From: Moritella sp. Urea-trap-13
GTDB taxonomy: Bacteria; Pseudomonadota; Gammaproteobacteria; Enterobacterales; Moritellaceae
Assembly: GCF_002836355.1 (NCBI RefSeq)
Contig: NZ_PJCA01000040.1
Span: 62,001 to 126,000 of the forward strand
Reading direction: 5' to 3'
DNA length: 64,000 nucleotides
The notes under the pieces are model-generated. The model saw nothing but the letters and a program-made list of their open reading frames with translations. It was not told the DNA's origin and did not search any database. Shown here piece by piece: positions 35,201-46,600 of this stretch. The position numbers were made by a program, and so were the translations under genes. Each line of letters begins with the position of its first letter. Positions within the stretch are counted from its first letter, which is position 1.

Positions 35201-35983
35201 ATGGCAAGTATTGCAGAAGGTCAGCAATTTAATGCGGATACGTTAACCAATCAGGTCATAGGTATCGCCACGGATATCGGTCAGCATGACTCGGGGATGC
35301 ACAAGCATAATAAAGGTCAGTTATTATATGCACCCGTAGGTTGTATCAGTATTACCCTCGATGGCATGCAATCGGTATTACCACCGACACGTGCTGCTTG
35401 GATCCCGGCGGGGATGATGCACTGCGCGCGTATGCGTAATGTGGTGTCGTATCGTTCGTTATATTTCAGCACCGAGCTGGCGATGTTATTACCGACGACG
35501 ATGTGCATTGTCGAAGTGAACGTATTATTACAAGCATTGATTGAACGTATGGCATTTTGGGATTGGGATAAACCGGAATTAGAACAAGCCAATACTCTAG
35601 CGTTATTTTGTGACGAACTGGCTGTGGCCCCTGTGCAGCAGTTACACCTACCGTTACCACAAGATCCACGATTACAAACATGGTTAACGGCGCTAATGGC
35701 AAATGACTTGCCTCCGCAACCACTAAACCAATTACAAACGGAGATTGGTGCTAGTGGTAAAACCATAAGTCGCATATTTTCTCGGGAAACTGGCATGCCT
35801 TATCAAGCGTGGCGGCAGCAATGGCGGTTGCTTAATGCCATCGAACGCTTAGCTGAAGGACAGCGTATTTCGACTGTTGCATTTGACTTAGACTTTACCA
35901 GTGACAGTGCATTTATTAGTTTTTTTCGCCAACATACTGGCTCAACACCGGCAAAATATCTACGCTATCATGAGCAGGGCTAA
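35201..35983 (+). CDS. AraC-family transcriptional regulator
   Basis: A 260-residue regulator with an N-terminal cupin-like ligand domain (HDSGMHKHNKGQLLYAPVGC, PPTRAAWIPAGMMHCARM) and a C-terminal pair of AraC HTH units (LQTEIGASGKTISRIFSRETG and ISTVAFDLDFTSDSAFISFFRQHTG). AGGA lies 5 bases before ATG 35201. It diverges from the MFS gene with about 100 bases between them, the usual layout for a regulator controlling an efflux gene; the inducer is unknown. Confidence 0.9.
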   Translation: MASIAEGQQFNADTLTNQVIGIATDIGQHDSGMHKHNKGQLLYAPVGCISITLDGMQSVLPPTRAAWIPAGMMHCARMRNVVSYRSLYFSTELAMLLPTTMCIVEVNVLLQALIERMAFWDWDKPELEQANTLALFCDELAVAPVQQLHLPLPQDPRLQTWLTALMANDLPPQPLNQLQTEIGASGKTISRIFSRETGMPYQAWRQQWRLLNAIERLAEGQRISTVAFDLDFTSDSAFISFFRQHTGSTPAKYLRYHEQG

Positions 35984-36009
35984 TGTCGGGACCGCAATGA
36001 CGAGGAGTT

Positions 36010-36255
36010 ATGATGAAATGCGAGCAATATGATTACATTGAAATAGTATGTATGTATCAATACCCCATTAAATTAATCCTTAAATCGGGTTGTGAAATCG
36101 TGGGTGTCGGCGTCGATACTAAACGTAATGAGTCGAGGGAAGAGTGTATTAAGATGACGATTGATGGTGAGACAAGTCTTGTTGTTCTTGATACGATATT
36201 AACACTCGAAGTGCAGGTCGATAATCCACACTTTAAGAGTGTCACGTTTGATTAA
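36010..36255 (+). CDS. Rof/YaeO-like Rho-binding antiterminator
   Basis: An 81-residue small protein resembling Rof (YaeO), which binds Rho and reduces Rho-dependent termination. It shows the family opening CEQYDYIEIVCMYQYPIKLILKSG and the beta-strand pattern ECIKMTIDG...LVVLDTILTLEV. GAGGAG stands before two adjacent ATG codons (36010 and 36013). It is isolated between the AraC gene and a chemoreceptor gene. The match is by pattern only and the family diverges strongly. Confidence 0.75.
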   Translation: MMKCEQYDYIEIVCMYQYPIKLILKSGCEIVGVGVDTKRNESREECIKMTIDGETSLVVLDTILTLEVQVDNPHFKSVTFD

Positions 36256-36268
36256 ACTAGCTTTGCAA

Positions 36269-36302
36269 CAAAAAAGCCTTGTCTGCGATAACAAACAAGG
36301 CT
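36269..36302 (-). terminator. Terminator of the chemoreceptor gene
   Basis: On the minus strand AGCCTTGT / ACAAGGCT pairs around a 12-base loop and is followed by TTTTTTG, about 60 bases after the chemoreceptor stop. Confidence 0.82.
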
Positions 36303-36363
36303 GATGTTCAGATCATGTTAGTGACTATTACTGTTGTGACTATTAATTTTGTGAAGAATGCCG

Positions 36364-38346
36364 TTATAAATTAAATTTCCCTACCACATCTTTTAACTCG
36401 GTATTCATTACCCCAAGCTCTTTCGTAGTTGTTGCTGTATGTTCAGCATTACTTGAGAGTTCGCTAACGATGTGCTGTATTTCACTCATGTTACGCGTGA
36501 CTTCATTACTTACTGTACTCTGTTCTTCTGCCGCTGAAGCGATCTGGATCGTCAGTTCACTAATAGTGGCAATCGCAACTTCCATACTGTCTAAATCTTG
36601 ATTGACTTCTTGAGTATCGGTTGCAGTCGTTACACAGCGCTCTTTGGTTTTATCCATTGCTGTCACCACGGCATTAACACCGGAATTAAGCTTGGATAAC
36701 ATGGTATTAATTTCTGAGGTACTATTTTGTGTACGCGCTGCTAATGCTCTTACTTCATCTGCGACTACGGCAAACCCGCGACCTTGCTCGCCAGCTCGCG
36801 CTGCTTCAATGGCGGCATTTAGCGCCAGTAAGTTAGTTTGCTCAGCAATATCACCAATCACGGTTAATACCTTACTTATCTGTTGGGTATGCTGCGCCAT
36901 GCTCTCAATATTGACTACAGTGTCTTCCACATCATCCAATAGTGTTTGAACATTATTTGATGCACGTATCACCGTTAGTTTTGATTGTGAAACTGCGTCG
37001 TGCATTTGCTGGGTAGAAGCGGCCGCATCAGCTGCATTGGTTGCCACAATAGTGGCTGTGGTACTCATTTCCTCCATCGCAGTCACCGCTTGTTCTGTTT
37101 CTTGCGCGTGGCTAATGACAATGTTATTGGTGATGTGAGTTTGTTCTTCTACTTGGGCTAGTGATCCCGATATTTTTATAGATGAATCATTCACCGATAA
37201 CATTAAGGTATGTAAATAATTGATAAAGTTATTCACTGAATGACCAATATCACCGACTTCATCGTTTGCCTTGATCTCTACACGTGTAGTTAGATCGGCA
37301 TTACCTTGTGAAAGCAAGTCGATGTTTTCACGTAATACGATAAGGCGTTGCGATAAACGTTTAAATGTAATGTAGCAAAAACAAATGATCGCCAACATAA
37401 GTGGCAGTTGGATTGCCGCTATGATTGATAAAATAACCGATTCATTCTCATGCAAAGAACTCACTGGCACGGCTAACGCGATTGACCATGGCGTATCTGT
37501 TAATGGTTGGAAATACAATGCGTACTCTTCACCATTATCTGCAGCATAACTAATATAGTTACTGTTATTTTGATTGTTTAAATTGTTGTTTACGGCATTA
37601 ATAAACGCGGAGCGTGAAGCAAGTGAAGCGGTTGTCTTTAATAATAACTCACCTGACGTTGCCGAGGTATTATTCAGGATCTTGCCATCTTGTTCGACCA
37701 CCAGAATATAACCGCCAAACTCTTGTTCTAGATCTTTCGCAAGTTGGTTAAAGAAACCAAGTGTGACGTCAATGGTTGCTGCACCATATAAACGACCGTC
37801 TTTATAGATACCCATACTACAGTTAGTACGCGCTTCGGGACTTGCAGAATCTTTATAGGCTGGTGCCCAAGCACAGCTGCCTTTCGGTGCATTTTGTCCG
37901 GCCTTATGCCAAGACTGCTCAAAATAATTTGGCGCTGCCGCAGTATTCCAATAATCATTACTGATAAGTTGGTTGTTACTATCGCGGTGGACAAAAGAAC
38001 TGAATTTACGTACATCATCTTGACGTTGCTCTGGTAATGGCCAAATACCGCCACCGAATACATTACTATCACCATATTGATCAACCAAGGCTGGCAGGAG
38101 TTGATCTATTTGTTCACTCGATAACTCAGGAATAACTTGGGTAATATTTTTCTGCTGTGCTTCTACTTTACTCAGTTTAGTAAATACGTTTTCAGAGACT
38201 GTTTGTAATGACTTGCGGATAATGTCTTCCGAAGATTCGAGTAGTTGTGGTGAGACAAAGGTTTTAATACCAATAGTTGTTAACACCATAATTGCGAGCA
38301 TAAACGCAATAAAGTAAGAAGAGTAAATGTTTTTAATCGAGGTCAT
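36364..38346 (-). CDS. Methyl-accepting chemotaxis protein
   Basis: A 660-residue chemoreceptor. An N-terminal membrane helix (YFIAFMLAIMVLTTIGI) and a second near residue 290 (ILSIIAAIQLPLMLAIICFCYITF) enclose a double-Cache-type ligand domain (GGGIWPLPEQRQD, GRLYGAATIDVTLGFFNQL, YALYFQPLTDTPWSIALAVP). HAMP follows (RENIDLLSQGNADLTTRVEI), then the signalling hairpin with IAEQTNLLALNAAIEAARAGEQGRGFAVVADEVRALA. ATG 38346 is preferred over 38397 because it places a short cytoplasmic tail before the first helix and has AAGG upstream. No pentapeptide tether for CheR is seen at the end. Ligand unknown. Confidence 0.93.
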   Translation of the reverse strand: MTSIKNIYSSYFIAFMLAIMVLTTIGIKTFVSPQLLESSEDIIRKSLQTVSENVFTKLSKVEAQQKNITQVIPELSSEQIDQLLPALVDQYGDSNVFGGGIWPLPEQRQDDVRKFSSFVHRDSNNQLISNDYWNTAAAPNYFEQSWHKAGQNAPKGSCAWAPAYKDSASPEARTNCSMGIYKDGRLYGAATIDVTLGFFNQLAKDLEQEFGGYILVVEQDGKILNNTSATSGELLLKTTASLASRSAFINAVNNNLNNQNNSNYISYAADNGEEYALYFQPLTDTPWSIALAVPVSSLHENESVILSIIAAIQLPLMLAIICFCYITFKRLSQRLIVLRENIDLLSQGNADLTTRVEIKANDEVGDIGHSVNNFINYLHTLMLSVNDSSIKISGSLAQVEEQTHITNNIVISHAQETEQAVTAMEEMSTTATIVATNAADAAASTQQMHDAVSQSKLTVIRASNNVQTLLDDVEDTVVNIESMAQHTQQISKVLTVIGDIAEQTNLLALNAAIEAARAGEQGRGFAVVADEVRALAARTQNSTSEINTMLSKLNSGVNAVVTAMDKTKERCVTTATDTQEVNQDLDSMEVAIATISELTIQIASAAEEQSTVSNEVTRNMSEIQHIVSELSSNAEHTATTTKELGVMNTELKDVVGKFNL

Positions 38347-38434
38347 GTATGACTGCCTTGTTATTCCATGATTGAAGCTAATCAGGTTATCGACCATAGG
38401 ACGGGAATCACGAGGTTTTTTATTGATTATTTAT

Positions 38435-38489
38435 AATTTAAAGTCTTACACTCGCTGATATATTGTCATTAAGGGTAAGACTTTAAATT
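38435..38489 (-). terminator. Hairpin after xseA
   Basis: A 15-bp perfect stem (AATTTAAAGTCTTAC / GTAAGACTTTAAATT) with a 25-base loop, starting 4 bases after the xseA stop codon. There is no clean T-run, so function as terminator is uncertain. Confidence 0.5.
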
Positions 38490-38492
38490 ACA

Positions 38493-39815
38493 TTAATCGA
38501 CAGTAGAGCGTACTTCACCATCGGTAAAACGAGTGAATAGTTTGTCGCCTGATTTCAGTTTCGCCACCGAGGTAATGACTTGTTGTTTGTCATTTTTGGT
38601 AATTGAATAACCACGTGTCAGGGTTGCCAATGGGCTGACTGTTTGCAGCTGCTGCACCAAGTTTTGTAGTTGGTTCTGTTCTTGCTGAAAACGGCGCTGC
38701 ATGGCACTGTGTAAGCGCGTCTGCAAGTTGGCTTGCTGTTGCTGCATCGCAGTCAGTTTATGCACCGGAGAGCATGACTGTAAGCGACCCGTTAGTTGAG
38801 TTAAATGTAACTTCTGCTTAGCGATATGGCGATTTACCGCTTGGTTCAAGCGTAAATTCAGCTCATCAAGTTTTTGACTTTGTTGCTGCAACTTATGCTG
38901 TGGATGCTGGCTCATCAAAGATTGCTGTAAGTAGCGCTGTTGATGTTGTTTTCTTGCTAGCTGGTTTTGTATGGCCTTGTTTAAACGGTTGCTAAGGTTC
39001 GTTACCTGCTGCTGTAAATGGGCTTGGTCTTGGCTGACCAATTCAGCAGCTGCAGAAGGCGTCGGTGCACGCATATCGGCGACGAAATCGGCGATAGTGA
39101 CGTCGATCTCGTGGCCAACGGCGCTGATAATCGGTAATTGGCTGTTAAAAATAGCCTGTGCCACACTGGCTTCATTAAAGCACCATAAGTCTTCTAACGA
39201 ACCACCACCACGACCGACAATTAACAGGTCGACCTCGTTACGCTGATTGGCAATATTAATAGCATTGACAATCGCTGGTGCTGCTTGTGCACCTTGCACT
39301 AATGTCGGATAGATGATCACCGGTAAATTAGGGCTACGACGTTCAAGCACGGTAAGGATATCGTGTACCGCAGCACCAGTTGCTGAAGTAATGATGCCAA
39401 TTTTTTTCGCATGTAGCGGCAGTGGCTTTTTATGCGCTTGGGAAAAATAACCTTGGGCATCTAACGAGGCTTTTAGTTGCTCGTACTGTTGTTGTAATAA
39501 ACCATCGCCTGCGGGGCTTAAAGATTCAATGACTAATTGATATTCACCGCGGGGTTCGTACATAGTGACACGTACTTTGGCTAATACTTGTTGACCGTTG
39601 GCTGGGCGAAATGTCACCCGACGGTTGTTGCCTTTGAACATCGCGCAGCGCACTTGTGAGCGACTATCTTTAAGGGATAGATACCAATGCCCTGAAGCGG
39701 GCGCAACGAAATTGGAGATTTCACCGGTTAACCACAAGGTGCCCATCTCTGATTCGATCAATTGCCTAACGCTGGCGTTTAAGTGAGTTACGGTATAAAT
39801 ATTTGGATTGTTCAA
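38493..39815 (-). CDS. xseA: Exodeoxyribonuclease VII large subunit
   Basis: The large subunit of the single-strand nuclease ExoVII. An N-terminal OB-fold ([37 protein letters not shown]) precedes the catalytic domain ([64 protein letters not shown]), a Gln-rich coiled coil and a C-terminal [11 protein letters not shown] segment. 440 residues, the usual size. The start is a TTG (39815); no ATG is suitably placed. The small subunit gene xseB is not in the window. Divergent from guaB. Confidence 0.95.
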   Translation of the reverse strand: MNNPNIYTVTHLNASVRQLIESEMGTLWLTGEISNFVAPASGHWYLSLKDSRSQVRCAMFKGNNRRVTFRPANGQQVLAKVRVTMYEPRGEYQLVIESLSPAGDGLLQQQYEQLKASLDAQGYFSQAHKKPLPLHAKKIGIITSATGAAVHDILTVLERRSPNLPVIIYPTLVQGAQAAPAIVNAINIANQRNEVDLLIVGRGGGSLEDLWCFNEASVAQAIFNSQLPIISAVGHEIDVTIADFVADMRAPTPSAAAELVSQDQAHLQQQVTNLSNRLNKAIQNQLARKQHQQRYLQQSLMSQHPQHKLQQQSQKLDELNLRLNQAVNRHIAKQKLHLTQLTGRLQSCSPVHKLTAMQQQQANLQTRLHSAMQRRFQQEQNQLQNLVQQLQTVSPLATLTRGYSITKNDKQQVITSVAKLKSGDKLFTRFTDGEVRSTVD

Positions 39816-40051
39816 AATAGGGCTCTCTCAGCGTTAGTTGTTCAGTTAGATGAACTTTTATCAGTTATCTGTATAAAATAATATCGGCATATTGTAGCAG
39901 ATTTGCTTTTTAATGGGCATAAAGATCAATCAAAATGAGAAAAGGTTGAAATATAATTTGCTTTTAGCTCAAACCATCCATATACTTCGTCCGCAATATT
40001 TGTACCAATTATGTCGTCCATTTTATACCTTTACAAGGTGAGATATTGCCC

Positions 40052-41515
40052 ATGCTAAGAATTGCCAAAGAAGCCCTTACCTTTGATGACGTACTGCTTG
40101 TACCTGCTCATTCAACTGTTCTACCGAACGATGCTAACCTAAAAACTCAACTAACGAAAAAAATCTCGTTAAACATACCTATGCTTGCTGCTGCGATGGA
40201 CACAGTAACTGAAGGTCGTTTAGCGATTGCGCTAGCTGAAGAAGGTGGTATTGGTTTTATTCACAAGAACATGTCAATCGAGCGTCAAGCTGCTGAAGTA
40301 CGTTTAGTTAAAAAATATGTAAGTGGTATTGTTGCTGAGCCCGTTACTGTAAAACCTGATATGACTATTGCTGATGTAGCTGAACTAGCTAAGCAATACG
40401 GTTTTGCTGGCTTTCCTGTAGTAACCGAAGCCAATGACCTAGTGGGTATCATTACTGGTCGTGATGTACGTTTTGTAGATGATTTAACTGCCCTAGTTGA
40501 ATCAGTGATGACACCGAAAGATCGTTTAGTGACTGTAGGTCAAAAGTCTTCTCGTGAAGAAGTACTTGGTCTGATGCACAAACACCGTATTGAAAAAGTA
40601 CTTGCGGTAAACGTAGACTTTAAACTTACGGGTATGATCACGGTTAAAGATTTTAAACAAGCAGAGAAAAAACCCAATGCATGTAAAGACGAATTAGGTC
40701 GTTTACGTGTAGGTGCTGCTGTAGGCGCTGGTGGTTCAACTGCTGAACGTATCGACGCATTAGTAGAAGCTGGTGTTGATGTATTATTAATTGATTCATC
40801 TCACGGCCATTCTCAAGGTGTTCTAAACCGTATTAAAGAAACACGCGCTGCATACCCTGATTTAGAAATCGTTGGTGGTAACGTAGCAACTGGCGCTGGT
40901 GCTCTGGCATTAGTAGAAGCCGGCGTTAGCTGTGTTAAAGTTGGTATCGGCCCTGGTTCAATCTGTACTACACGTATCGTTACTGGTGTTGGAGTGCCAC
41001 AAATTACAGCAATCAATGACGCTGTAACGGCATTAGAAGGTACTGGTATTCCAGTTATCGCTGATGGTGGTATCCGTTTCTCTGGTGATATCGCGAAAGC
41101 ACTTGCTGCTGGTGCATCATGTGTAATGGTTGGTTCTATGTTCGCTGGTACTGAAGAAGCACCAGGTGAAGTTGAACTTTACCAAGGTCGTGCATACAAG
41201 TCATACCGTGGTATGGGTTCATTAGGCGCTATGTCTAAGGGTTCATCTGACCGTTACTTCCAATCAGAAAACGCTGCTGACAAATTAGTACCAGAAGGTA
41301 TTGAAGGCCGTGTTCCTTATAAAGGCAAATTGAAAGAAATCATCCATCAACAAATGGGTGGCATTCGTTCTTCAATGGGTCTAACTGGTTGTGCAACTAT
41401 CCATGACATGAACACGAAAGCTGAATTCGTTCGTATCACGGGTTCTGGTATCACAGAAAGCCATGTTCATGATGTTATCATGACTAAAGAAGCGCCAAAC
41501 TACCGTTCAAACTAA
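40052..41515 (+). CDS. guaB: Inosine-5'-monophosphate dehydrogenase
   Basis: GuaB oxidises IMP to XMP with NAD, the first guanine-specific step. The 487-residue product starts [21 protein letters not shown] as in E. coli, has two CBS domains (about residues 95-205), the active-site loop [20 protein letters not shown] with the catalytic cysteine, and the flap region [28 protein letters not shown] precedes the ATG. It forms the usual guaBA pair with guaA 113 bases downstream; a strong GGAGACA/TGTCTCC hairpin lies in that gap. Confidence 0.97.
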   Translation: MLRIAKEALTFDDVLLVPAHSTVLPNDANLKTQLTKKISLNIPMLAAAMDTVTEGRLAIALAEEGGIGFIHKNMSIERQAAEVRLVKKYVSGIVAEPVTVKPDMTIADVAELAKQYGFAGFPVVTEANDLVGIITGRDVRFVDDLTALVESVMTPKDRLVTVGQKSSREEVLGLMHKHRIEKVLAVNVDFKLTGMITVKDFKQAEKKPNACKDELGRLRVGAAVGAGGSTAERIDALVEAGVDVLLIDSSHGHSQGVLNRIKETRAAYPDLEIVGGNVATGAGALALVEAGVSCVKVGIGPGSICTTRIVTGVGVPQITAINDAVTALEGTGIPVIADGGIRFSGDIAKALAAGASCVMVGSMFAGTEEAPGEVELYQGRAYKSYRGMGSLGAMSKGSSDRYFQSENAADKLVPEGIEGRVPYKGKLKEIIHQQMGGIRSSMGLTGCATIHDMNTKAEFVRITGSGITESHVHDVIMTKEAPNYRSN

Positions 41516-41555
41516 GTTAGTTTTAGCAAAATAGATAGTTCGAAACTGATAATTC

Positions 41556-41579
41556 AAGGGGAGACAAATGTCTCCTCTT
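41556..41579 (+). other. Hairpin between guaB and guaA
   Basis: An 11-bp inverted repeat with one G-T pair (AAGGGGAGACA / TGTCTCCTCTT) separated by two bases, 40 bases after guaB. No T-run follows, so it is not a standard terminator; it may set the guaB/guaA ratio or protect a processed end. Confidence 0.6.
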
Positions 41580-41628
41580 GCTATTATTATAAACATAACA
41601 ACTAAATATATTTACAGGAATATCTTTA

Positions 41629-43209
41629 ATGACCACAAATATTCATGAGCAAAAAATCCTAATCTTGGACTTTGGTTCTCAATATACGCAGTTAATCGCT
41701 CGTCGTATCCGTGAAATCGGTGTTTACTGTGAATTATGGACATGGGATGTAGATGAAGCGGCAATCCGTGAATTCAATCCAAACGGTATTATCCTTGCTG
41801 GTGGCCCAGAAAGCGTAACTGAAGCGGGTTCACCTCGTGCACCTGAATATGTATTCAATGCAGGCGTACCTGTATTGGGTATCTGTTACGGTATGCAAAC
41901 AATGTCTGAGCAACTTGGTGGCAAAGTCATCAAAGGTACTGGCGAAGGCGAATTTGGTTATGCACAAATCGAAATGCAAGCGCCTTCTGCGCTATTCAAC
42001 TCTATCGAAGATGCAGTATCTGAATCAGGTAAAGCACTATTAGACGTATGGATGAGCCACGGTGATAAAGTTTCTGCTATTCCAGAAGGCTTTGTAACAG
42101 TTGCTAATACAGCGACTTGTCAGTTTGCTGCGATGGCAAACGAAGAAAAACGTTTTTATGGCGTTCAGTTCCACCCAGAAGTAACACATACTCGTCAAGG
42201 TGAGCGTATGCTTGCTCACTTTGCAAAAGACATTTGTGGCTGTGATGGACTTTGGACTTCAACGTCAATCATTGATGATGCGATTGCACGTATGAAAGCG
42301 CAAATCGGCGATGATGAAGTTATCCTAGGTTTATCTGGTGGTGTTGATTCATCTGTTGTTGCTATGTTATTACAACGCGCAATTGGCGATAAGCTAACAT
42401 GTGTATTCGTTGATAACGGTCTACTTCGTTTAAACGAAGGCCAGCAAGTAATGGACATGTTTGGTGATCGTTTTGGTCTGAAAATTGTTCATGTTAAAGC
42501 TGAAAACCGTTTCCTAGAGCAAATGGCTGGCGAAAGTGATCCTGAAGCTAAACGTAAAATCATTGGTCGTGTATTTGTTGAAATCTTTGATGAAGAATCT
42601 AAGAAATTAACCAATGCTCGCTGGTTAGCGCAAGGTACTATCTACCCTGACGTTATCGAATCTGCTGCGACTAAGAATGGTAAAGCACACGTGATTAAAT
42701 CACACCATAACGTAGGTGGTTTACCTGACGATATGGAAATGGGTCTTGTTGAACCATTACGTGAATTATTTAAAGATGAAGTGCGTAAGATTGGTCTTGA
42801 ATTAGGTCTACCATACGACATGCTTTACCGTCACCCATTCCCTGGACCTGGTCTAGGTGTGCGTGTACTTGGCGAAGTGAAGAAAGAATATTGCGACCTA
42901 TTACGTCGTGCAGACGCTATCTTCATTGAAGAATTACACAAAGCGGAACTTTACCATAAAGTAAGCCAAGCATTTGTTGTATTCTTACCAGTACGTTCTG
43001 TTGGCGTAATGGGCGATTGCCGTAAGTATGATTGGGTTGTATCACTACGTTGTGTTGAAACAATTGACTTTATGACTGCGCGTTGGTCACATCTTCCGTA
43101 TGATTTAATCGGTCATGTATCAAACCGTATTATCAACGAAATTGATGGTATTTCTCGTGTTGTTTACGATGTATCTGGTAAGCCACCTGCAACAATTGAG
43201 TGGGAATAA
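41629..43209 (+). CDS. guaA: GMP synthase (glutamine-hydrolysing)
   Basis: GuaA aminates XMP to GMP with ATP and glutamine. The 526-residue product has the class I glutaminase domain (GICYGMQTM nucleophile Cys, FHPEVTHT His/Glu), the PP-loop [15 protein letters not shown], and the C-terminal dimerisation domain ([16 protein letters not shown], ending PPATIEWE). Spacing of 113 bases and an SD-like AGGAA before the ATG fit co-transcription with guaB. Closed by a terminator. Confidence 0.97.
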   Translation: MTTNIHEQKILILDFGSQYTQLIARRIREIGVYCELWTWDVDEAAIREFNPNGIILAGGPESVTEAGSPRAPEYVFNAGVPVLGICYGMQTMSEQLGGKVIKGTGEGEFGYAQIEMQAPSALFNSIEDAVSESGKALLDVWMSHGDKVSAIPEGFVTVANTATCQFAAMANEEKRFYGVQFHPEVTHTRQGERMLAHFAKDICGCDGLWTSTSIIDDAIARMKAQIGDDEVILGLSGGVDSSVVAMLLQRAIGDKLTCVFVDNGLLRLNEGQQVMDMFGDRFGLKIVHVKAENRFLEQMAGESDPEAKRKIIGRVFVEIFDEESKKLTNARWLAQGTIYPDVIESAATKNGKAHVIKSHHNVGGLPDDMEMGLVEPLRELFKDEVRKIGLELGLPYDMLYRHPFPGPGLGVRVLGEVKKEYCDLLRRADAIFIEELHKAELYHKVSQAFVVFLPVRSVGVMGDCRKYDWVVSLRCVETIDFMTARWSHLPYDLIGHVSNRIINEIDGISRVVYDVSGKPPATIEWE

Positions 43210-43280
43210 TCGCTAATTAAGCGAGAGTTTAACGCTAGCTAAGCAGTAGATAAATATTGAAAAACAGCGCTTGCTGTTAA

Positions 43281-43310
43281 AGCCGTTCACTTAAGGTGAG
43301 CGGCTTTTTT
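43281..43310 (+). terminator. Terminator of guaBA
   Basis: Stem AGCCGTTCAC / GTGAGCGGCT (one G-T pair), loop TTAAG, then six T residues. A smaller hairpin, AACAGC-GCTT-GCTGTT, lies just before it. Confidence 0.9.
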
Positions 43311-43634
43311 ATTTCTGGCGTAGCATTACGTCTAGCTGAATACCGGCTAAGGTTCGTGAGTTCACATATTCTATATTTTCTATTCCCTTGATTATATAGG
43401 CTTATCTCCTGAATTTAATGTAAACATCTCCCTGACTGTGATACTTATCATCTAAAGTCATTAATCCACGCTTACCAATTGTGATTTTTATCAACAAAAC
43501 CACCATCTCTGTTTTTCTAATCCATCGATCTACGCCTTCAATTTTATTATGCAAGGATGATTGATTTATATAGATATTTTCTTATTCTACAGTCCTCCAG
43601 CATTAACTATTATTTATAATAAATGGATGTAACA
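43311..43634. other. Intergenic region before the pullulanase gene
   Basis: About 320 AT-rich bases with no supportable gene. It should hold the pullulanase promoter. Two copies of the MalT core GGAKGA can be read (GGATGA at 43555 plus strand, GGAGGA at 43593-43598 minus strand), but the motif is too short to be convincing. Confidence 0.5.
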
Positions 43635-46600
43635 ATGACTAATATTAATACCCTGTTCAAACGTTCTTATTTAACCAAGTCGATTATTGCGGTTATGGCT
43701 TCTTCTTTACTTTTTGGCTGTAATTCATCTTCGGATGATAACTATACTGCACCTGTTAAAGACTCCGAGTACAAAGTCTATTTTAAGTCAGCCACAGATA
43801 ACTATGCGAATGCCAGTTTATACGTATGGAATGATAGTACTTGTGGAGCTTATGCTGGCAGTAATCCGGATGCTGGGGATTGGAATAAAGGGCTTAAACC
43901 GGATGGTAAAGATCCTGAATTTGGTATTTATTGGTCATTAGATGCGGATCAACAAGAAGCATCGCAATGTGTTAATTTTATTCCGCGGATAGGGGATGAT
44001 AATAGTAAACCGTTAGGGGAGTTCAATCCCAAATTACAGCTAACCCAGACCAATGACAAAGATGAAATCTTTACTCAAGAGGGAGTGGGCGCTGTTTACC
44101 CAGAACTGATCACAACTGGTGATGTACCTGCAAATCATGCTCGGATATACATGAACACGCTTGATGGCGACAGTAATGATTTTAGGCTGCATGTATGGAA
44201 TGAAGGAGAGTGCAGCAATTTAGACGGTAGTGATTCTGCTTGGCCAGGCCTTGAATCTACCGGAGTCAGCGATACTTATGGTGTTTACTGGGATATTCCT
44301 GTTAACGGTACAGATAACTGCCTTAATATCATCGCTAATACCAAGAGTAATGGCGACTTTCAAAGCGCTAACCTTAAATTTGAATTTGATAGCTCTACGG
44401 CAATAGGTAATATAGGTTTCATTTTTAAGGGCTCCGATAAAGTCTATTATGATGCATTAGCAAATAAACCAGCGAATATCATTGAGCAGTCGGGTGCAAG
44501 TGCTATTTTTTCTAGTGATAAAGTGCTATTAATCAACAGCAAATCAGCCACTAAGGTTGAATTATATTACGCTAAAAATGCGGGTATGACGTTTGATAGT
44601 GCGACCAAAAAAATCACTGCGGCAGATAGCGTGATTAGCAGCGACGCAAGAAGTGCATCTGAAGAGTGGCAAGGTTCGGAAAATAAACCGCATTTAGCGC
44701 AGGATTTTATCGCCTTTGACCTCGATTTTACAAAGGCGAGTATCAGTTTAAAAGAAGCGTTGAAAGGCCAATTGATTTTAGTCGCTTCCGATGCTTCAGG
44801 GGTGATTAAAGTCACCGAAGTGCAAACTGCGAGTGCGTTAGATGCACTTTATGCCTCTCAAGCGCTAACCGAAAAATTTGGTGCGATAATCAACTCTAGT
44901 GGTACTACTTTCCGCTTATGGGCACCAACATCGCAATCAGTTAGTTTAGTTCCTTATAGTGAAAGTAAGGTCGAAGGTACAAAAATACCGATGACCTTTG
45001 ACCAAGATTCCGGTAGTTGGGTTGCAGAAAATACAGCACTCGCACACGGTGATTTTTACAAGTATGAAGTGACCGTTTATCATCCCGCGACAGACAAAAT
45101 AGAAACCTATCAAGTAACTGACCCTTACTCATTAAGCCTTTCAACTAACTCTGAACTGAGTCAAGTTATTGATTTAAAAAATGCAGCCGTTACCCCTGCT
45201 GGTTGGGATGAGTTAAAAGCGCCGCATGCGCAAAACAATCCTGCTGAGTTTATTTTATATGAAGCACATGTTCGTGATTTTTCTGCATTAGATACATCCA
45301 CCCCGCAAGCAAGTCGAGGCAAGTATTCAGCTTTTGGTCAACGTGATTCTGCTCCGGTTAAGCATTTAAAATCATTAGCTGATTCGGGTGTTTCCCATCT
45401 ACATTTATTACCAGTATTTGATATAGCCACCATCAATGAAGATAGCTCGCAGGTGGCGAATATTGATGAACCTTTCTCTAAATTATGTACGCTAAAACCT
45501 GAGATCAAAGATGATGCTGCGTTTGCGGACTATTGCAGCAGTAGTGAAACAATTGAATCTGTGTTTGAGCAGTTATTACCAAGTGATTCACCGACTAATG
45601 CAGTTGTTCAACGTTTGAATACTTATGTTCGAGATGTGGATGGTTTCAATTGGGGTTACGACCCATTTCATTACACTGTGCCAGAAGGATCATACTCCAG
45701 TAACCCTGATGGTATGACGCGAATTAAAGAGTTTCGTGAAATGGTCATGGCGGTTAAAAATGATATCGGTATGAATGTGGTGATGGACATTGTGTATAAC
45801 CACACCAATGAAGCGGGTGTCAGTGACAAGTCAGTGTTAGACCGTATTGTACCTTGGTACTACCAGCGTTTAAATGAACTCTCTGGTGATGTCGAAAACT
45901 CAACATGTTGTTCAAACACCGCGCCGGAAAATGCGATGATGGGTAAATTGATTTCAGACTCGCTGGTAGTTTGGGCTGAAGATTACAAAGTTGATGCGTT
46001 CCGCTGGGATTTGATGGGGCATCATCCGAAAGCGCAGATCTTAGATTCACTCGCTGCAGTAACAGCCGTTGATCCTGATACCTACTTTTATGGCGAAGGT
46101 TGGAACTTTGGTGAGGTAGAGAATGACCGTCAATTTACTCAAGCAACGCAAGCCAATATGTATGGTACGGGTGTTGGTACATTCTCTGACCGCCTCCGAG
46201 ATTCTGTCCGTGGTGGTGGTCCATTTGATTCCGAAATAGGGTTACGAGAAGGCCAAGGTTTTGGTAACGGTGCATATGTATTAGCCAATGAGCAAAATAA
46301 AGTCACTAAAGAAATAGCATTACATTTAGCTGATTTAACACGCTTAGGCATGGCTGGGAATTTAGCTGATTACCCATTTGTTGATAGTAAAGATAGCAGC
46401 ATCATAGGGTCAGGCTTAGATTACAATGGTCAAGCTGCGGGCTATGCCAAAGATGCATGGGAAGTGCAAAATTACGTATCAAAACACGATAATCAAACAT
46501 TATGGGATAATAACCAATACAAGATTGGCTATGAGGTAAAAACTGAAACACGTGTTCGTATGCAAGCGGTATCACTGGCTACGGCAATGTTAGGTCAAGG

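Noticed and set aside
41560-41575. GGAGACAAATGTCTCC between guaB and guaA, similar to the fdh enhancer palindrome
   Set aside because: The spacer is one base shorter, there is no sigma-54 promoter nearby, and an RNA hairpin explains it better.
43555-43598. Two GGAKGA cores as MalT boxes upstream of pulA
   Set aside because: A six-base degenerate motif is expected by chance in a region of this size; the full GGGGAKGAGG is absent.
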